Below are positions 15,499 through 25,116 of a stretch of DNA of 63,007 bases, piece after piece; within the stretch, counting starts at the first letter, position 1, and each line of letters opens with the position of its first letter. The notes under the pieces were generated by a model. That model was not told the origin of the DNA. It did not search any database and saw nothing but the letters and a program-made list of their open reading frames with translations. This stretch comes from Lachnospiraceae bacterium (GTDB lineage Bacteria > Bacillota > Clostridia > Lachnospirales > Lachnospiraceae). Position numbers and translations under genes: made by a program. Location: assembly GCA_022791575.1 (NCBI GenBank), contig JAAVZI010000070.1, positions 1 through 63,007 on the forward strand, in the 5' to 3' direction.

Positions 15499-17420
15499 TG
15501 GCTGAAAATGTAAGAGAGTTTAAAGGTGGTCCAGGTGCAAGAGGAAGGGGTCCCAAGCCCAAACTAAAGAATCCTGGAAAATTATTTATGCGTCTTCTGA
15601 GATACATTACAAAGCGCTACAAGATCCATCTGTTTCTAGTTGTTTTGTGTATTTTTGGCAGCGTACTTGCCAATGTTCAGGGTACTCTTTTTACCAAGAC
15701 TTTGATAGACCAGTACATTACGCCCATGATTGGTGCGTCTGATCCCGATTTTGGTCCGCTTGCATGGGCTATTGCCAAAGTAGCAGGATTTTATGCAGTA
15801 GGAGTTCTGTGCGCTTTTCTGCAGTCCCGCATAATGATTTATGTCACTCAGGGAACCCTTAAACAGCTTCGTGATGATATGTTCTGGCATATGCAGAGCT
15901 TACCGGTAAAATATTTTGATACTCATGCGCATGGTGATATTATGTCTATGTACACCAACGACATTGACACCCTGAGGCAGATGATCAGCCAAAGTATGCC
16001 GCAGCTATTATCCAGTGTGGTTACTGTGGTCAGTGTGCTGGCCAGTATGCTTGCCCTGAACATACCTCTGTCTGTCGTTACCCTGATTATGGTTACAATT
16101 ATGGTGATATCAGCAAAAAAAGTAACCGGTCTAAGTGGAAAATATTTCCTGGCACAGCAGAAGGATATCGGCGCTCTCAATGGCTATATTGAAGAAATGA
16201 TGGAAGGGCAGAAGGTGGTCAAAGTATTTTGCCACGAGGAGGAGAGCAAAAAAGATTTTAAAAGATTAAATGACCAGCTCTTTGACAGTGCCAATAATGC
16301 CAACAAATTTGCCAACATCTTGGGTCCGATTAACGCCCAACTTGGAAATGTTAGCTATGTTTTGTGTGCGATGATAGGTGGTATTCTCGTTTTAAATGAT
16401 ATTGGCGGTTTTACTGTCGGTGGTCTTGCTAGTTTCTTAACCTTTAATAAAAGCTTCAGTATGCCGATCAATCAGATCAGTATGCAGATGAATAGCATTG
16501 TTATGGCATTGGCAGGTGCAGAGCGGATTTTTCGGCTTCTGGACGAGGAAGCGGAGGTTGATGATGGATATGTGAATTTGGTTCGTGCCAATATCGAGAA
16601 TGGAGAGATAACCGAGTCAGAGAAACGTACTGGCAAATGGGCCTGGAAACATTACCATAAAGCGGATGGTACGACTACCTATACTGAATTAAAAGGTGAT
16701 GTAGTCTTCGATGATGTAGACTTTGGCTATACCGAAGAAAAGGTGGTGCTCCATAACATTAAGCTCTTTGCTACGCCCGGTCAGAAGATCGCCTTTGTTG
16801 GTTCCACTGGTGCAGGAAAGACAACAATAACCAATCTGATCAATCGTTTTTATGATATCCAGGATGGTAAGATCCGCTATGATGGAATCAATGTAAATAA
16901 AATTAAGAAAGCCGATCTTCGAAAGTCATTAGGAATCGTTCTGCAGGATACGCATCTATTTACCAACACCGTCCGCGAGAATATCCGTTATGGCCGATTA
17001 GATGCAACAGACCAGGATGTAGTGGCAGCAGCCAAATTAGCCAATGCAGATGGCTTTATCCGCAGACTGCCGCAGGGATACGATACCATTCTGACCGGAG
17101 ATGGTGCCAACTTAAGCCAGGGACAGAGACAGCTTCTTGCAATTGCTAGAGCAGCTATTGCCGATCCGCCGGTGCTGATTTTGGATGAGGCTACTTCTTC
17201 GATTGACACCCGCACCGAGCGAATTGTGCAGGAGGGCATGGATCGGCTGATGAAGGGACGTACGACGTTCGTCATAGCACATCGGCTTTCTACAGTTAAG
17301 AACAGTGATTGTATTATGGTTCTGGAAAACGGCCGCGTTATTGAACGTGGTATGCACGAACAGCTGCTGGAGGAAAAAGGGAAATATTATCAGTTGTACA
17401 CAGGAAATCAAATTGCATAG
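15498..17420 (+). CDS. ABC exporter half-transporter, catalytic partner
   Basis: A 640-residue partner half-transporter. The N-terminus has a basic glycine-rich tail (GPGARGRGPKPKLKNPGKL) before six membrane helices. The ATPase domain has a canonical Walker A GSTGAGKT (435-442) and Walker B LILDEATSS with catalytic E564, but the signature is LSQGQRQ, with Q541 for glycine. A Gln-bearing signature here and an Asp Walker B in the partner form the same degenerate site, so the two proteins are complementary subunits of one heterodimer. A terminator follows at 17455-17496. Confidence 0.92.
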   Translation: MAENVREFKGGPGARGRGPKPKLKNPGKLFMRLLRYITKRYKIHLFLVVLCIFGSVLANVQGTLFTKTLIDQYITPMIGASDPDFGPLAWAIAKVAGFYAVGVLCAFLQSRIMIYVTQGTLKQLRDDMFWHMQSLPVKYFDTHAHGDIMSMYTNDIDTLRQMISQSMPQLLSSVVTVVSVLASMLALNIPLSVVTLIMVTIMVISAKKVTGLSGKYFLAQQKDIGALNGYIEEMMEGQKVVKVFCHEEESKKDFKRLNDQLFDSANNANKFANILGPINAQLGNVSYVLCAMIGGILVLNDIGGFTVGGLASFLTFNKSFSMPINQISMQMNSIVMALAGAERIFRLLDEEAEVDDGYVNLVRANIENGEITESEKRTGKWAWKHYHKADGTTTYTELKGDVVFDDVDFGYTEEKVVLHNIKLFATPGQKIAFVGSTGAGKTTITNLINRFYDIQDGKIRYDGINVNKIKKADLRKSLGIVLQDTHLFTNTVRENIRYGRLDATDQDVVAAAKLANADGFIRRLPQGYDTILTGDGANLSQGQRQLLAIARAAIADPPVLILDEATSSIDTRTERIVQEGMDRLMKGRTTFVIAHRLSTVKNSDCIMVLENGRVIERGMHEQLLEEKGKYYQLYTGNQIA

Positions 17421-17454
17421 ATTCATTACTAACTTAGTAATTTATAACGAAAAG

Positions 17455-17496
17455 AAAGGAACCAGTATATGCCAGATGTGTATGGGTTCCTTTTTT
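17455..17496 (+). terminator. Terminator of the MarR-ABC operon
   Basis: AAGGAACC and GGTTCCTT pair around a roughly 20-nt loop and run into TTTTTT, 35 bp after the ABC stop codon. Confidence 0.8.
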
Positions 17497-17544
17497 ATAA
17501 CCATCTATAAACGATGGGGATTATTGTTTTTTTGAAGGAACCAT

Positions 17545-17571
17545 TAAGATTATAAAATAATCTACCGATAA
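17545..17571 (+). promoter_or_regulatory. Sigma-28 promoter of the flgM operon
   Basis: TAAG (17545-17548), 15 bp, then ACCGATAA (17564-17571). This is close to the sigma-D/sigma-28 consensus TAAA-N15-GCCGATAA, and lies 118 bp ahead of flgM. Confidence 0.7.
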
Positions 17572-17688
17572 TATATTCGTAGGAGTATCTATTTATATTA
17601 GATATCGTTCCGCTAGACGGTCATATAACCGGCCTTGCGGATATCCATAAGTGAATGCCAGCAAAAATGGATGAGAGGAGATGTTATT

Positions 17689-17967
17689 ATGAGAATAGAC
17701 AGTATCCAAAAAGTGGCACAGATGTATAATAACACCAGCATAGCAAAAACAGAAAAGAAAAAAGTAGAAGCGAATAAGGACAGGCTGCAGATTTCTCAGG
17801 CCGGCCGGGATTACCAGATTGCCAGAAAGGCCGTTTCGGAAGCACCGGATGTCAGAGAAGAACTAGTAGCAGACATTAAGAGCAGAGTAGATGCTGGCAC
17901 ATATCAAGTATCTGGAGAAGCATTTGCAGAGAAAGTGATTGCCAGATATAATCAGATGATGTTGTAA
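17689..17967 (+). CDS. flgM: Anti-sigma-28 factor FlgM
   Basis: A 92-residue protein with the FlgM layout: an N-terminal MRIDSIQKVAQMYN, a disordered polar middle (AKTEKKKVEANKDRLQISQA), and C-terminal sigma-binding helices (VREELVADIKSRVDAGTYQV). FlgM holds sigma-28 inactive until the hook-basal body is complete. GAGGAG precedes the ATG at 17689; an upstream in-frame start at 17635 is unlikely. It opens the late flagellar operon, 13 bp ahead of flgN, and is itself behind a sigma-28-like promoter, giving feedback control. Confidence 0.9.
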   Translation: MRIDSIQKVAQMYNNTSIAKTEKKKVEANKDRLQISQAGRDYQIARKAVSEAPDVREELVADIKSRVDAGTYQVSGEAFAEKVIARYNQMML

Positions 17968-17980
17968 TGGAGAACTAACT

Positions 17981-18493
17981 ATGGCTAGTTTAATGGAAGA
18001 ACTGATAGATGTTATGCATACAGAAGAGGAACAGTATCAGAAGCTGATTCAGCTCTCAGAGCAGAAGACAGAGGCATTGGTTGCAGCAAAAGTAGACCAG
18101 ATTCAAGAGATTGCAGAGTCTGAACAGGCAATCGTAGAAGTCATTCAGCATTGTGAGAAAAAGTGCGATGAAATCATTAAAGATATGGGAATTGTACTGG
18201 GGCGTGATATGGAATCACTTTCTGTAGCAGAACTGATTGAAATGCTTGGAAGACAGCCGATGGAGCAGGAAAAGCTGAAGGAAGAATATACAAAACTTCG
18301 GGCTACTGCTGTAAAGATGAAAGCATGTAATGAGAAAAACAAAATACTGGTAGAACAAGCATTAGAATTGGTGGAATTTGATCTGACGCTATTTAAAAGT
18401 CTTAGAATGGCTCCAGAGACTGCCAACTACAGTAAGGATGCAACCAGTGCTGCACAGTTTAAGGGTACTGGACGTTTTGACCAGAAACAATAA
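17981..18493 (+). CDS. flgN: FlgN-type flagellar chaperone
   Basis: A 170-residue all-helical, acidic protein of the FlgN family. Its coiled helices (LMEELIDVMHTEEEQYQKLI) and length fit the export chaperone that delivers the hook-filament junction proteins FlgK and FlgL to the export gate. It lies between flgM and flgK, its usual place in Firmicutes. The C-terminal ~25 residues (TSAAQFKGTGRFDQKQ) look flexible. Confidence 0.88.
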   Translation: MASLMEELIDVMHTEEEQYQKLIQLSEQKTEALVAAKVDQIQEIAESEQAIVEVIQHCEKKCDEIIKDMGIVLGRDMESLSVAELIEMLGRQPMEQEKLKEEYTKLRATAVKMKACNEKNKILVEQALELVEFDLTLFKSLRMAPETANYSKDATSAAQFKGTGRFDQKQ

Positions 18494-18521
18494 TATAATT
18501 TAAGAAAGGTGGTTTACAGCA

Positions 18522-20465
18522 ATGCCTCTAATGGGAAGCTTATATATAGGCGCATCTGGTTTGATGGCAAGTCAGAATGCATTGAATGTATCATCCAATA
18601 ATCTTGCAAATGTAGATACAAAAGGATATACAAGACAGCAGGTGGTGTTTGGAAATTCTATACTGAATACCATTGATAAATCCAAAGCTATTGGATATAC
18701 TCAGATAGGTCTTGGTGTTAACGTAGATGAAGTCAGGCAGGTCAGAAATTTCTTTATGGATGAAAGTTACCGCAGAGAAAGCGGACGGCATGGATTCTAT
18801 TCAGCGACCTTTGAAGCAATTGAAGAAATGTATGAACTGTTTGGAGAGATGGAAGGAGTTGAACTCCGTGAGTCTATGTCAGATTTGTGGGATGCGCTTT
18901 CAGAAGTGGCCAAATCTCCTAACGATGCAACACAGCTTGCATTGTTAAAGGATAAGGCCAATTCTTTTGTAACCAGATGTGAAGCCGTATCTACAGGATT
19001 AAAGGATTATCAGCAGAATGTAAATAAGAAGATTGAAGAGTCTGTTGACCGAATCAATGAGCTGGCTGAAAATATCTATAATCTGAATCTGGATATCTGT
19101 AAGATCGAAGCCGGTGGAATTGAGAATGCACATGCTCTGCGAGATTTAAGGAATATGGCCTTAGATGAACTGGGAACTTTGATTAATATCAGTTATAAGG
19201 AAAACGAAGCAGGTATGGTGACCGTACGTGCAGAAGGCCAGGATTTTATAACAAGAAGTAATTACTATAAGATGGAGGCAACGCGCGATAATAAAACAGA
19301 ATTGGTTACACCTACATGGCCTCACCTGAATGGAAAAGAAGTATTTACTTTTGAACAGCAGATCAGTACTTCATTGAATACAGATATAGGGAAACTAAAG
19401 GCATATGTTATCGCAAGAGGTGATGTAGAAGCCAATTATCAAGACATACCGGTAAGGCCGGATATGCCAGATGAAAAGGATTTTGCCAATCCAGCGGATT
19501 ATCAGGCAGCGATGGAAGAATACCAGGCAGTTTCCGCGATCTATGACCGATTTACCAGTGGAGAAAACTTTGTTGCACCTAAACTATCAGATTATAATGG
19601 AAATCAGAATTTGTATAATGCAGCAGTAAAGGCATATGATGCATTGGTACATTATGGAACTTATACATCTGCTTCGGTTATAAATAAAGTTCAGGCCGAA
19701 TTCGACCAGCTGTTCCATTCAGTAGTTACCATGTTCAATGATATATTGTGCCCGAACAAAGAGGTAACCTTGGCAGACGGAAAGAAAATTATGATCCTGG
19801 ATGAAGAAAATTGTTCTTATGGTGCAGATGGCCAGGTAGGTGTTGAACTTTTCTCCAGAAATGGTTATCCGCGTTATACAAAGCAGGTAATGTCAATCAG
19901 GGATGAAAATGGAAATGTTTCTGATAAAGAAGTATATGTCTATAACGAAGAGATGGTTAATGGGGACGATAAAGGGTATTATGTATACAATGGGCAGATT
20001 ATTGAAACCAATGGTGAAAGTATTGTTGCCAGAAAAGGAACCCAGTATACCCTTGGAAATGTATCTGTGAATCCAGAAGTTATGAAGGATGCTACTTCAT
20101 TGCCTATGACAACCAAGCAGGGAGAAGCAGATTATAAGAGAGCAGAAGCATTGCTGGATAAATGGGCAGAGCCATTTGCAAGACTGAATCCCTTCAGTGC
20201 GGCAAAAGCAGACTTTCAGACGTATTATAAACAAATGGTTGGTGATCTGGCTAATTTGGGATCCATATATGCCAAAGTTGCAGACGATCTAAATGATTCC
20301 GTATCCTATATTGATAATAAGAGGCAGGAAGTAGCAGGAGTTTCATCAGATGAGGAATTATCGAATATTATACGTTTCCAGAACGCGTATAATGCTTCTT
20401 CCAGATATATAACCGTTATCAATGAGATGCTGGGACATCTGATCAGTCAGTTAGGAACTGTCTAA
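18522..20465 (+). CDS. flgK: Flagellar hook-associated protein FlgK (first copy)
   Basis: A 647-residue hook-filament junction protein. The N-terminal SLYIGASGLMASQNALNVSS followed by NNLANVDTKGYTRQQ is the FlgK/rod-hook motif. The C-terminal DEELSNIIRFQNAYNASSRYITVIN is the matching coiled-coil terminus. It is longer than E. coli FlgK (547 residues), with an expanded middle. AAGGTGG precedes the start. A second flgK-like gene follows after 27 bp, so the junction may be built from two HAP1 variants. Confidence 0.92.
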   Translation: MPLMGSLYIGASGLMASQNALNVSSNNLANVDTKGYTRQQVVFGNSILNTIDKSKAIGYTQIGLGVNVDEVRQVRNFFMDESYRRESGRHGFYSATFEAIEEMYELFGEMEGVELRESMSDLWDALSEVAKSPNDATQLALLKDKANSFVTRCEAVSTGLKDYQQNVNKKIEESVDRINELAENIYNLNLDICKIEAGGIENAHALRDLRNMALDELGTLINISYKENEAGMVTVRAEGQDFITRSNYYKMEATRDNKTELVTPTWPHLNGKEVFTFEQQISTSLNTDIGKLKAYVIARGDVEANYQDIPVRPDMPDEKDFANPADYQAAMEEYQAVSAIYDRFTSGENFVAPKLSDYNGNQNLYNAAVKAYDALVHYGTYTSASVINKVQAEFDQLFHSVVTMFNDILCPNKEVTLADGKKIMILDEENCSYGADGQVGVELFSRNGYPRYTKQVMSIRDENGNVSDKEVYVYNEEMVNGDDKGYYVYNGQIIETNGESIVARKGTQYTLGNVSVNPEVMKDATSLPMTTKQGEADYKRAEALLDKWAEPFARLNPFSAAKADFQTYYKQMVGDLANLGSIYAKVADDLNDSVSYIDNKRQEVAGVSSDEELSNIIRFQNAYNASSRYITVINEMLGHLISQLGTV

Positions 20466-20492
20466 GGACACATATAACAGTGAGGTGAAAAA

Positions 20493-22322
20493 ATGAGTTC
20501 TACATTTTTAGGATTAACAATTGGATATTCAGGATTGGCTGCATATCAGGCTGCGCTTCATACAACAGGCAACAACCTTGCCAATGTTCAGACAAAAGGA
20601 TACTGCAGGCAGCAGGTAACAAGAGTGCCTTCAGAAGAGATCCGTGCCTATGCCAAGTATGGTACGGTTGGCACCGGAGTTACGGCCGTAGCAATCGAGC
20701 AGCTCAGAGATACGTATTATGATTATAAATACTGGGACAACTGTGAACGGTATGGGGAACATTATACAAAGCATTATTATATGGACCTGATTCAAAGGTA
20801 TATTGAAGAGGAAAACCAAAAGGGAATTACCAATGCCCTCAGCGGATTTGACTCGGCACTGGAGGATCTTTTGAAGACTCCGGAAGATTTTTCAACTAGA
20901 AATGCTTTGATTCATTCATCTTCCAATATTGCAAAAGAACTGAATACATTGGTTGAGAGCTGGGAAACGGTACAGGAGGACTGTAACGAAGAAATTAAAT
21001 CTCGTGTGGATCAGATTAACAGCATTGCACAGCAGCTGATAGTACTAAACAAACAGATTTCCATGGTTGAGGTAACTGGTGAAAAGGCCAATGAACTACG
21101 TGATGCAAGAAATCTTTTGATCGACGAATTATCCAGTGTCTGTGATGTGGAGGTTGAAGAAAAGGCCGTTCCTAGTAATATGAAAGATGCTTATGGTAAT
21201 TTTATCTATACTGGGCAGACGACCTATTCGGTTAAGATTGACGGACAGCTTCTGGTGAAAGATTTTAGTTGTAATGCACTGGAAGTGCGGCCAAGAGAAG
21301 TAAAGAATAATCAGTCGGATATTGATGGATTATATGATATATATTGGAAAAACGGTCAAGACTTTAATATGAAGTCTACTTCTGTAGGCGGTTATCTACA
21401 GGGACTGATTGCAATCAGGGATGGTAATAATGCTGAGAATCTACAAGGTTCGATTGATACAACAAAAATCAATACAACTGAGAATTCAGTAACCATTACC
21501 AATCCTAATATTACTGATATTACCAAAATGAATATGCCGGAAAGCGGTAAAATTATTTTGAATAGTAAGGAATTTACTTATGATAGATTTGAGTATGATC
21601 CAGATACGAAAGAATATAAGTTTTATCTTACAAAGCCTCTGACAGCGGCAGACCAGACCCTTCTGTCAAAACCAGATGGAAAAGCGGCAGTAGGCAACAC
21701 GGTAGATTATTGTGGAATACCGTATTATATGTCCAAGTTAAATGAATTTGTCCGCTGTTATGCTATGGAGGCAAACCGGATTCATACGCAAGGGCAGATT
21801 AAGATCGATGGAAATTTTGTTCAGGCAGGTAATATGTATACATCAGCCAAACCAGCAGGCGGTGATTATACATTTGCAGATGGAAATAAGGTTGGAACCA
21901 ATACAGATACCTATTATAATATGGTAGCAAAATATTTTAAAGTTACAGATGAATTAATGGATGATCCTAATCGTTTGGCTGTAACATCCAATCTGGCACA
22001 GGGTTCGGCGGGAACAGATATAGCAAAATTATTTAAAGAAATGAAAGATTCACGTATTATAAATGGAGCAACGCCTTCTCAATATTTTGAGGCAATTTTA
22101 TCTGATATTTCTGTAGGGACACAGAGTGCGAAGCAGAATATGGACAATTATAATAGTCTGGGCAACAGTATCACCAATCAGAGATTATCTGTATCAGGTG
22201 TGGATGAGGATGAAGAAGGAATTGATCTTGTAAAATTCCAGCATGCTTATAATTTATCTTCTAAAGTCATCAGTGTATTGTCTGAAGTTTATGACAAATT
22301 GATACTGGATACCGGAGTATAG
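20493..22322 (+). CDS. Flagellar hook-associated protein FlgK (second copy)
   Basis: A 609-residue FlgK paralogue: N-terminal LGLTIGYSGLAAYQAALHTT with GNNLANVQTKGYCRQQ, and C-terminal DEEGIDLVKFQHAYNLSSKV. It shares the terminal junction domains of the preceding FlgK but has a different middle. GAGGTG precedes the ATG. Tandem flgK genes occur in some Clostridia; whether both are in one junction ring or serve at different stages cannot be said from sequence. Confidence 0.9.
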   Translation: MSSTFLGLTIGYSGLAAYQAALHTTGNNLANVQTKGYCRQQVTRVPSEEIRAYAKYGTVGTGVTAVAIEQLRDTYYDYKYWDNCERYGEHYTKHYYMDLIQRYIEEENQKGITNALSGFDSALEDLLKTPEDFSTRNALIHSSSNIAKELNTLVESWETVQEDCNEEIKSRVDQINSIAQQLIVLNKQISMVEVTGEKANELRDARNLLIDELSSVCDVEVEEKAVPSNMKDAYGNFIYTGQTTYSVKIDGQLLVKDFSCNALEVRPREVKNNQSDIDGLYDIYWKNGQDFNMKSTSVGGYLQGLIAIRDGNNAENLQGSIDTTKINTTENSVTITNPNITDITKMNMPESGKIILNSKEFTYDRFEYDPDTKEYKFYLTKPLTAADQTLLSKPDGKAAVGNTVDYCGIPYYMSKLNEFVRCYAMEANRIHTQGQIKIDGNFVQAGNMYTSAKPAGGDYTFADGNKVGTNTDTYYNMVAKYFKVTDELMDDPNRLAVTSNLAQGSAGTDIAKLFKEMKDSRIINGATPSQYFEAILSDISVGTQSAKQNMDNYNSLGNSITNQRLSVSGVDEDEEGIDLVKFQHAYNLSSKVISVLSEVYDKLILDTGV

Positions 22323-22333
22323 GAGGTTTTAAG

Positions 22334-23854
22334 ATGAGAATAACGAACAATATTATGCTTAATACGCAAAAAGGCAATATTAATGCCAATAAGATTCTAA
22401 TGGATGCCATCAATACACAGATGTCGACCCAAAAGAAGATTTCTAAGCCCTCCGATGATCCAATCGTAGCAGTGCGTTCTCTTCGACTGCGGGCGAATTA
22501 TGCTGAACTGACTCAGTATACAGAACGTAATATTGAAGATGGCCTTTCCTGGATGGATGTAACAGAATCTGCGATGGAAAATATGCGTGCTATTATTAAG
22601 GAAATGTACGCAAACTTCATACAGGGTGATGTAGATTATATTGATACCGCACAAAGAGGCCAAATTCTGGAGAATCTGGAAGCTTCTATGGAACGATTTT
22701 ATGCAGAAGGCAACAGTTCCTATGCAGGACGTACACTGTTTACCGGCTATAAGACGGATAGTGATTTTCTATATAAGACGAATTCAAAGGACCACTATAA
22801 TATTACAGAAACATTTTCAGCATCACAGATTAATACAAGAGATTATGTATCTGGATGTGTAGATAAAACGAATGTGACTGTGCTTGACCCCAAGGACTTC
22901 CCGCAGACAAATACAGTAAAAACATTTAACTTGACATATACCGGAGTGGATACGATCCAGTCGATTACGTATTATGCGGATACAGATGGGGACGGGGTAG
23001 GAGAAGAATTTACCATTACTCCAACCGTGTATTCTTTGAATGATATTGATCCAACAGATCCCACGTCAGATCCGTATCTTAGTGTTAGTTCAGCTACGGG
23101 AGCCAATATCAATTCGATTGTGTATGTCAAAGAAACTGGTGAGCTGCTCATAGGAAGAGAATTAGCAGATCAGCTGACAACGGAAAACATATCAGTGAAC
23201 TATGATAAGGAGGGATTTCAGAAGGGGGATATCAATCCAGTTATGTATTTTGACTGCAGATTGATGAAAGAAAATTATGATGCAAATGATCCCACTACTT
23301 ATATAGATTATAAGAAGGAACGTCAAGATATTGAGTATAATGTAGGCTTTAATCAGAAGATTAAGGTAAATACAGAAGGCAGCGATGTGCTTTTACTTGA
23401 TGTCAAGAAAGAAATAGCAAATCTCAGAGATGCCATCACTTCGTTGGATGAGGCAGAGAAAAAGAAATCAGATATTGAGGCGATGTTGGCAGACAGCCGT
23501 TATTCTGATAAGAAAGATGAATTGAATTCTATGCTGGAAGCAGTAAATAAAGAGATAGATTTGAAGAATGCCAGGATGGTGAACCTGTTTAAGAAAGGTG
23601 TCGGAAGTATGCAGGCATATGAGGATCATGTCAGTACACAGATTACTGACATGGGCAACCGCTATAGCCAGCTGGAAATGATTAAAACAAGAATGCAGCA
23701 GCAGCAGACCAATTATAAGGAACTGATGACAAATAATGAGAATAGGGAACTGTCAGATATTCTGCTGGATTATACATCCATCAACTATTCCTTTAATCTG
23801 GCACTGCAGGCAACTGGAAGCATTAGTAAGCTTTCACTGCTGAATTATATTTAA
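22334..23854 (+). CDS. flgL: Flagellar hook-associated protein FlgL
   Basis: A 506-residue flagellin-like junction protein. The N-terminus RITNNIMLNTQKGNINANKI and then STQKKISKPSDDPIVAVRSL match FlgL/flagellin helix D0-D1, and the C-terminal segment ends SFNLALQATGSISKLSLLNYI. A central domain with acidic calcium-loop-like motifs (YADTDGDGVGEE) accounts for the extra length over enteric FlgL. AGGAGG precedes the start, 11 bp after the second flgK. It forms the HAP3 ring between FlgK and the filament. Confidence 0.92.
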   Translation: MRITNNIMLNTQKGNINANKILMDAINTQMSTQKKISKPSDDPIVAVRSLRLRANYAELTQYTERNIEDGLSWMDVTESAMENMRAIIKEMYANFIQGDVDYIDTAQRGQILENLEASMERFYAEGNSSYAGRTLFTGYKTDSDFLYKTNSKDHYNITETFSASQINTRDYVSGCVDKTNVTVLDPKDFPQTNTVKTFNLTYTGVDTIQSITYYADTDGDGVGEEFTITPTVYSLNDIDPTDPTSDPYLSVSSATGANINSIVYVKETGELLIGRELADQLTTENISVNYDKEGFQKGDINPVMYFDCRLMKENYDANDPTTYIDYKKERQDIEYNVGFNQKIKVNTEGSDVLLLDVKKEIANLRDAITSLDEAEKKKSDIEAMLADSRYSDKKDELNSMLEAVNKEIDLKNARMVNLFKKGVGSMQAYEDHVSTQITDMGNRYSQLEMIKTRMQQQQTNYKELMTNNENRELSDILLDYTSINYSFNLALQATGSISKLSLLNYI

Positions 23855-23867
23855 GGAGGGAATTTGA

Positions 23868-24332
23868 ATGACAATACAGACCCAGTTGTTTGGAGCCATT
23901 ACTGTAGACGAAAATAAAATTATTACTTTTAGTGATGGGATTATTGGATTTCCTGGGTTAAAAAAGTTTATATTTATAAAGGACGAGGAAGAAGCTGATT
24001 CAAAAAGAGTGTTTTGGCTGCAGTCCATGGATGACACGGATTTTGCTATGCCGCTTGTAGATCCGTTTGCAATTTTTGATGAGTATAATCCAGTCGTCGA
24101 AGATGAATGGTTCCGAGCGCTGGGAGATCATACAGAGGAGGACCTGCTTGTATTTTTGACAATGGCAGTTCCAGAAGATGTAACGAAGATGACAGTGAAT
24201 CAGAGAGCACCGATCATTGTTAATATGAATACCAATAAGGCAATTCAGATTATTATAGATGGGGAAGAGTATCAGATCCATTGTCCTGTGTATGATATTC
24301 TAAAGTCAAAAAATCAAAAGGCGGGTGAGTAG
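23868..24332 (+). CDS. fliW: Flagellar assembly factor FliW
   Basis: A 154-residue protein with the FliW beta-barrel signature: KIITFSDGIIGFPGLKKFIF and later LTMAVPEDVTKMTVN followed by NQRAPIIVN. In Gram-positive bacteria FliW binds CsrA and is titrated by flagellin, coupling flagellin translation to secretion. GGAGG precedes the ATG. Its stop codon abuts the csrA start, so the two are probably translationally coupled. Confidence 0.95.
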   Translation: MTIQTQLFGAITVDENKIITFSDGIIGFPGLKKFIFIKDEEEADSKRVFWLQSMDDTDFAMPLVDPFAIFDEYNPVVEDEWFRALGDHTEEDLLVFLTMAVPEDVTKMTVNQRAPIIVNMNTNKAIQIIIDGEEYQIHCPVYDILKSKNQKAGE

Positions 24333-24554
24333 ATGCTGGCTTTATCAAGAAGAAAAGGAGAATCATTGATTCTAAATAACAACATTGAAATTACAGTACT
24401 GGAAATCCGAGGAGATCAGATAAAGCTGGGAATTGATGCACCTAGAGAGGTTCCCATTTATCGTAAAGAAGTTTATGAGCAGATCGGAGAAGCCAATAAG
24501 GAAGCAGTTCAGAGTAAAGGATTAAAAAATCTTAAGAAAATGTTGGAAGAATAA
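24333..24554 (+). CDS. csrA: Carbon storage regulator CsrA
   Basis: A 73-residue CsrA: MLALSRRKGESLILNNNIEI, then GDQIKLGIDAPREVPIYRKE, with the RNA-binding R6/R7 near the first strand and the VPIYRKE strand present. CsrA binds GGA motifs in flagellin mRNA and blocks its ribosome binding site. Its target site is visible in the flagellin leader about 3.9 kb downstream. It starts directly after the FliW stop, and a terminator-free gap with a sigma-28 promoter follows. Confidence 0.96.
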   Translation: MLALSRRKGESLILNNNIEITVLEIRGDQIKLGIDAPREVPIYRKEVYEQIGEANKEAVQSKGLKNLKKMLEE

Positions 24555-24558
24555 AGTG

Positions 24559-24585
24559 TTAACTATTCAATATTTCTGCCGATAT
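24559..24585 (+). promoter_or_regulatory. Sigma-28 promoter of flaG-fliD-fliS
   Basis: TTAA (24559-24562), 15 bp, then GCCGATAT (24578-24585), matching the sigma-28 consensus. It sits 86 bp ahead of flaG and should restart transcription of the filament-cap genes. Confidence 0.8.
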
Positions 24586-24670
24586 ATTAACTAAAGAGCA
24601 GTGTCAGCTTCCATATAACTGGAGGCTGATACTACTGGATAAATTTTAATTATCACACGGAGGTGATTGT

Positions 24671-25105
24671 ATGGCTATCGATGCAGTAAAAGGAAGCGCG
24701 ATGTCATATCAGGGAATGACATCCAATGTAAGCGTTAAGCCTGTACAGGAAAGCAGGGATGCAAAAGTACAGGAAGCTCAGACGGCTCAGGCTGTTGCAG
24801 TTAAGACAACGGATTTTAAGGTTCGGTCTGATTCAGAAGGAAAACATAACACAGGAGATAATTCTGGCAATCCCAATGAGCAGAATGAGAAAATCCGTAA
24901 GTCGGTAGAAGAGATTAATCGAAGAGCTCTTCAAAATAATGTAGAATGTCAGTTTGGCGTCCATGAAGGAACGAACCGGGTTACCATTAAGATTGTTGAC
25001 AAAGAAACACATGAGGTAATCCGTGAGGTTCCGCCGGAGAAAACTCTGGATATGATTGCGAAAGCATGGGAGCTGGCTGGTCTCATGGTTGATGAGAGAA
25101 GATAG
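24671..25105 (+). CDS. flaG: FlaG family protein
   Basis: A 144-residue protein with a polar, low-complexity first half and a conserved C-terminal FlaG domain (VECQFGVHEGTNRVTIKIVD followed by KETHEVIREVPPEKTLDMIA). FlaG proteins influence filament length and usually precede fliD, as here (11 bp gap). GGAGG precedes the start. It lies behind a sigma-28 promoter. Confidence 0.9.
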   Translation: MAIDAVKGSAMSYQGMTSNVSVKPVQESRDAKVQEAQTAQAVAVKTTDFKVRSDSEGKHNTGDNSGNPNEQNEKIRKSVEEINRRALQNNVECQFGVHEGTNRVTIKIVDKETHEVIREVPPEKTLDMIAKAWELAGLMVDERR

Positions 25106-25116
25106 GAGGAATAGGT

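Noticed and set aside
13747-17420. The altered Walker A and Walker B residues as signs of a broken ABC transporter
   Set aside because: The Asp for Glu in one subunit and LSQGQ in the other belong to the same site, the normal degenerate site of heterodimeric exporters, so this is ordinary for the family.
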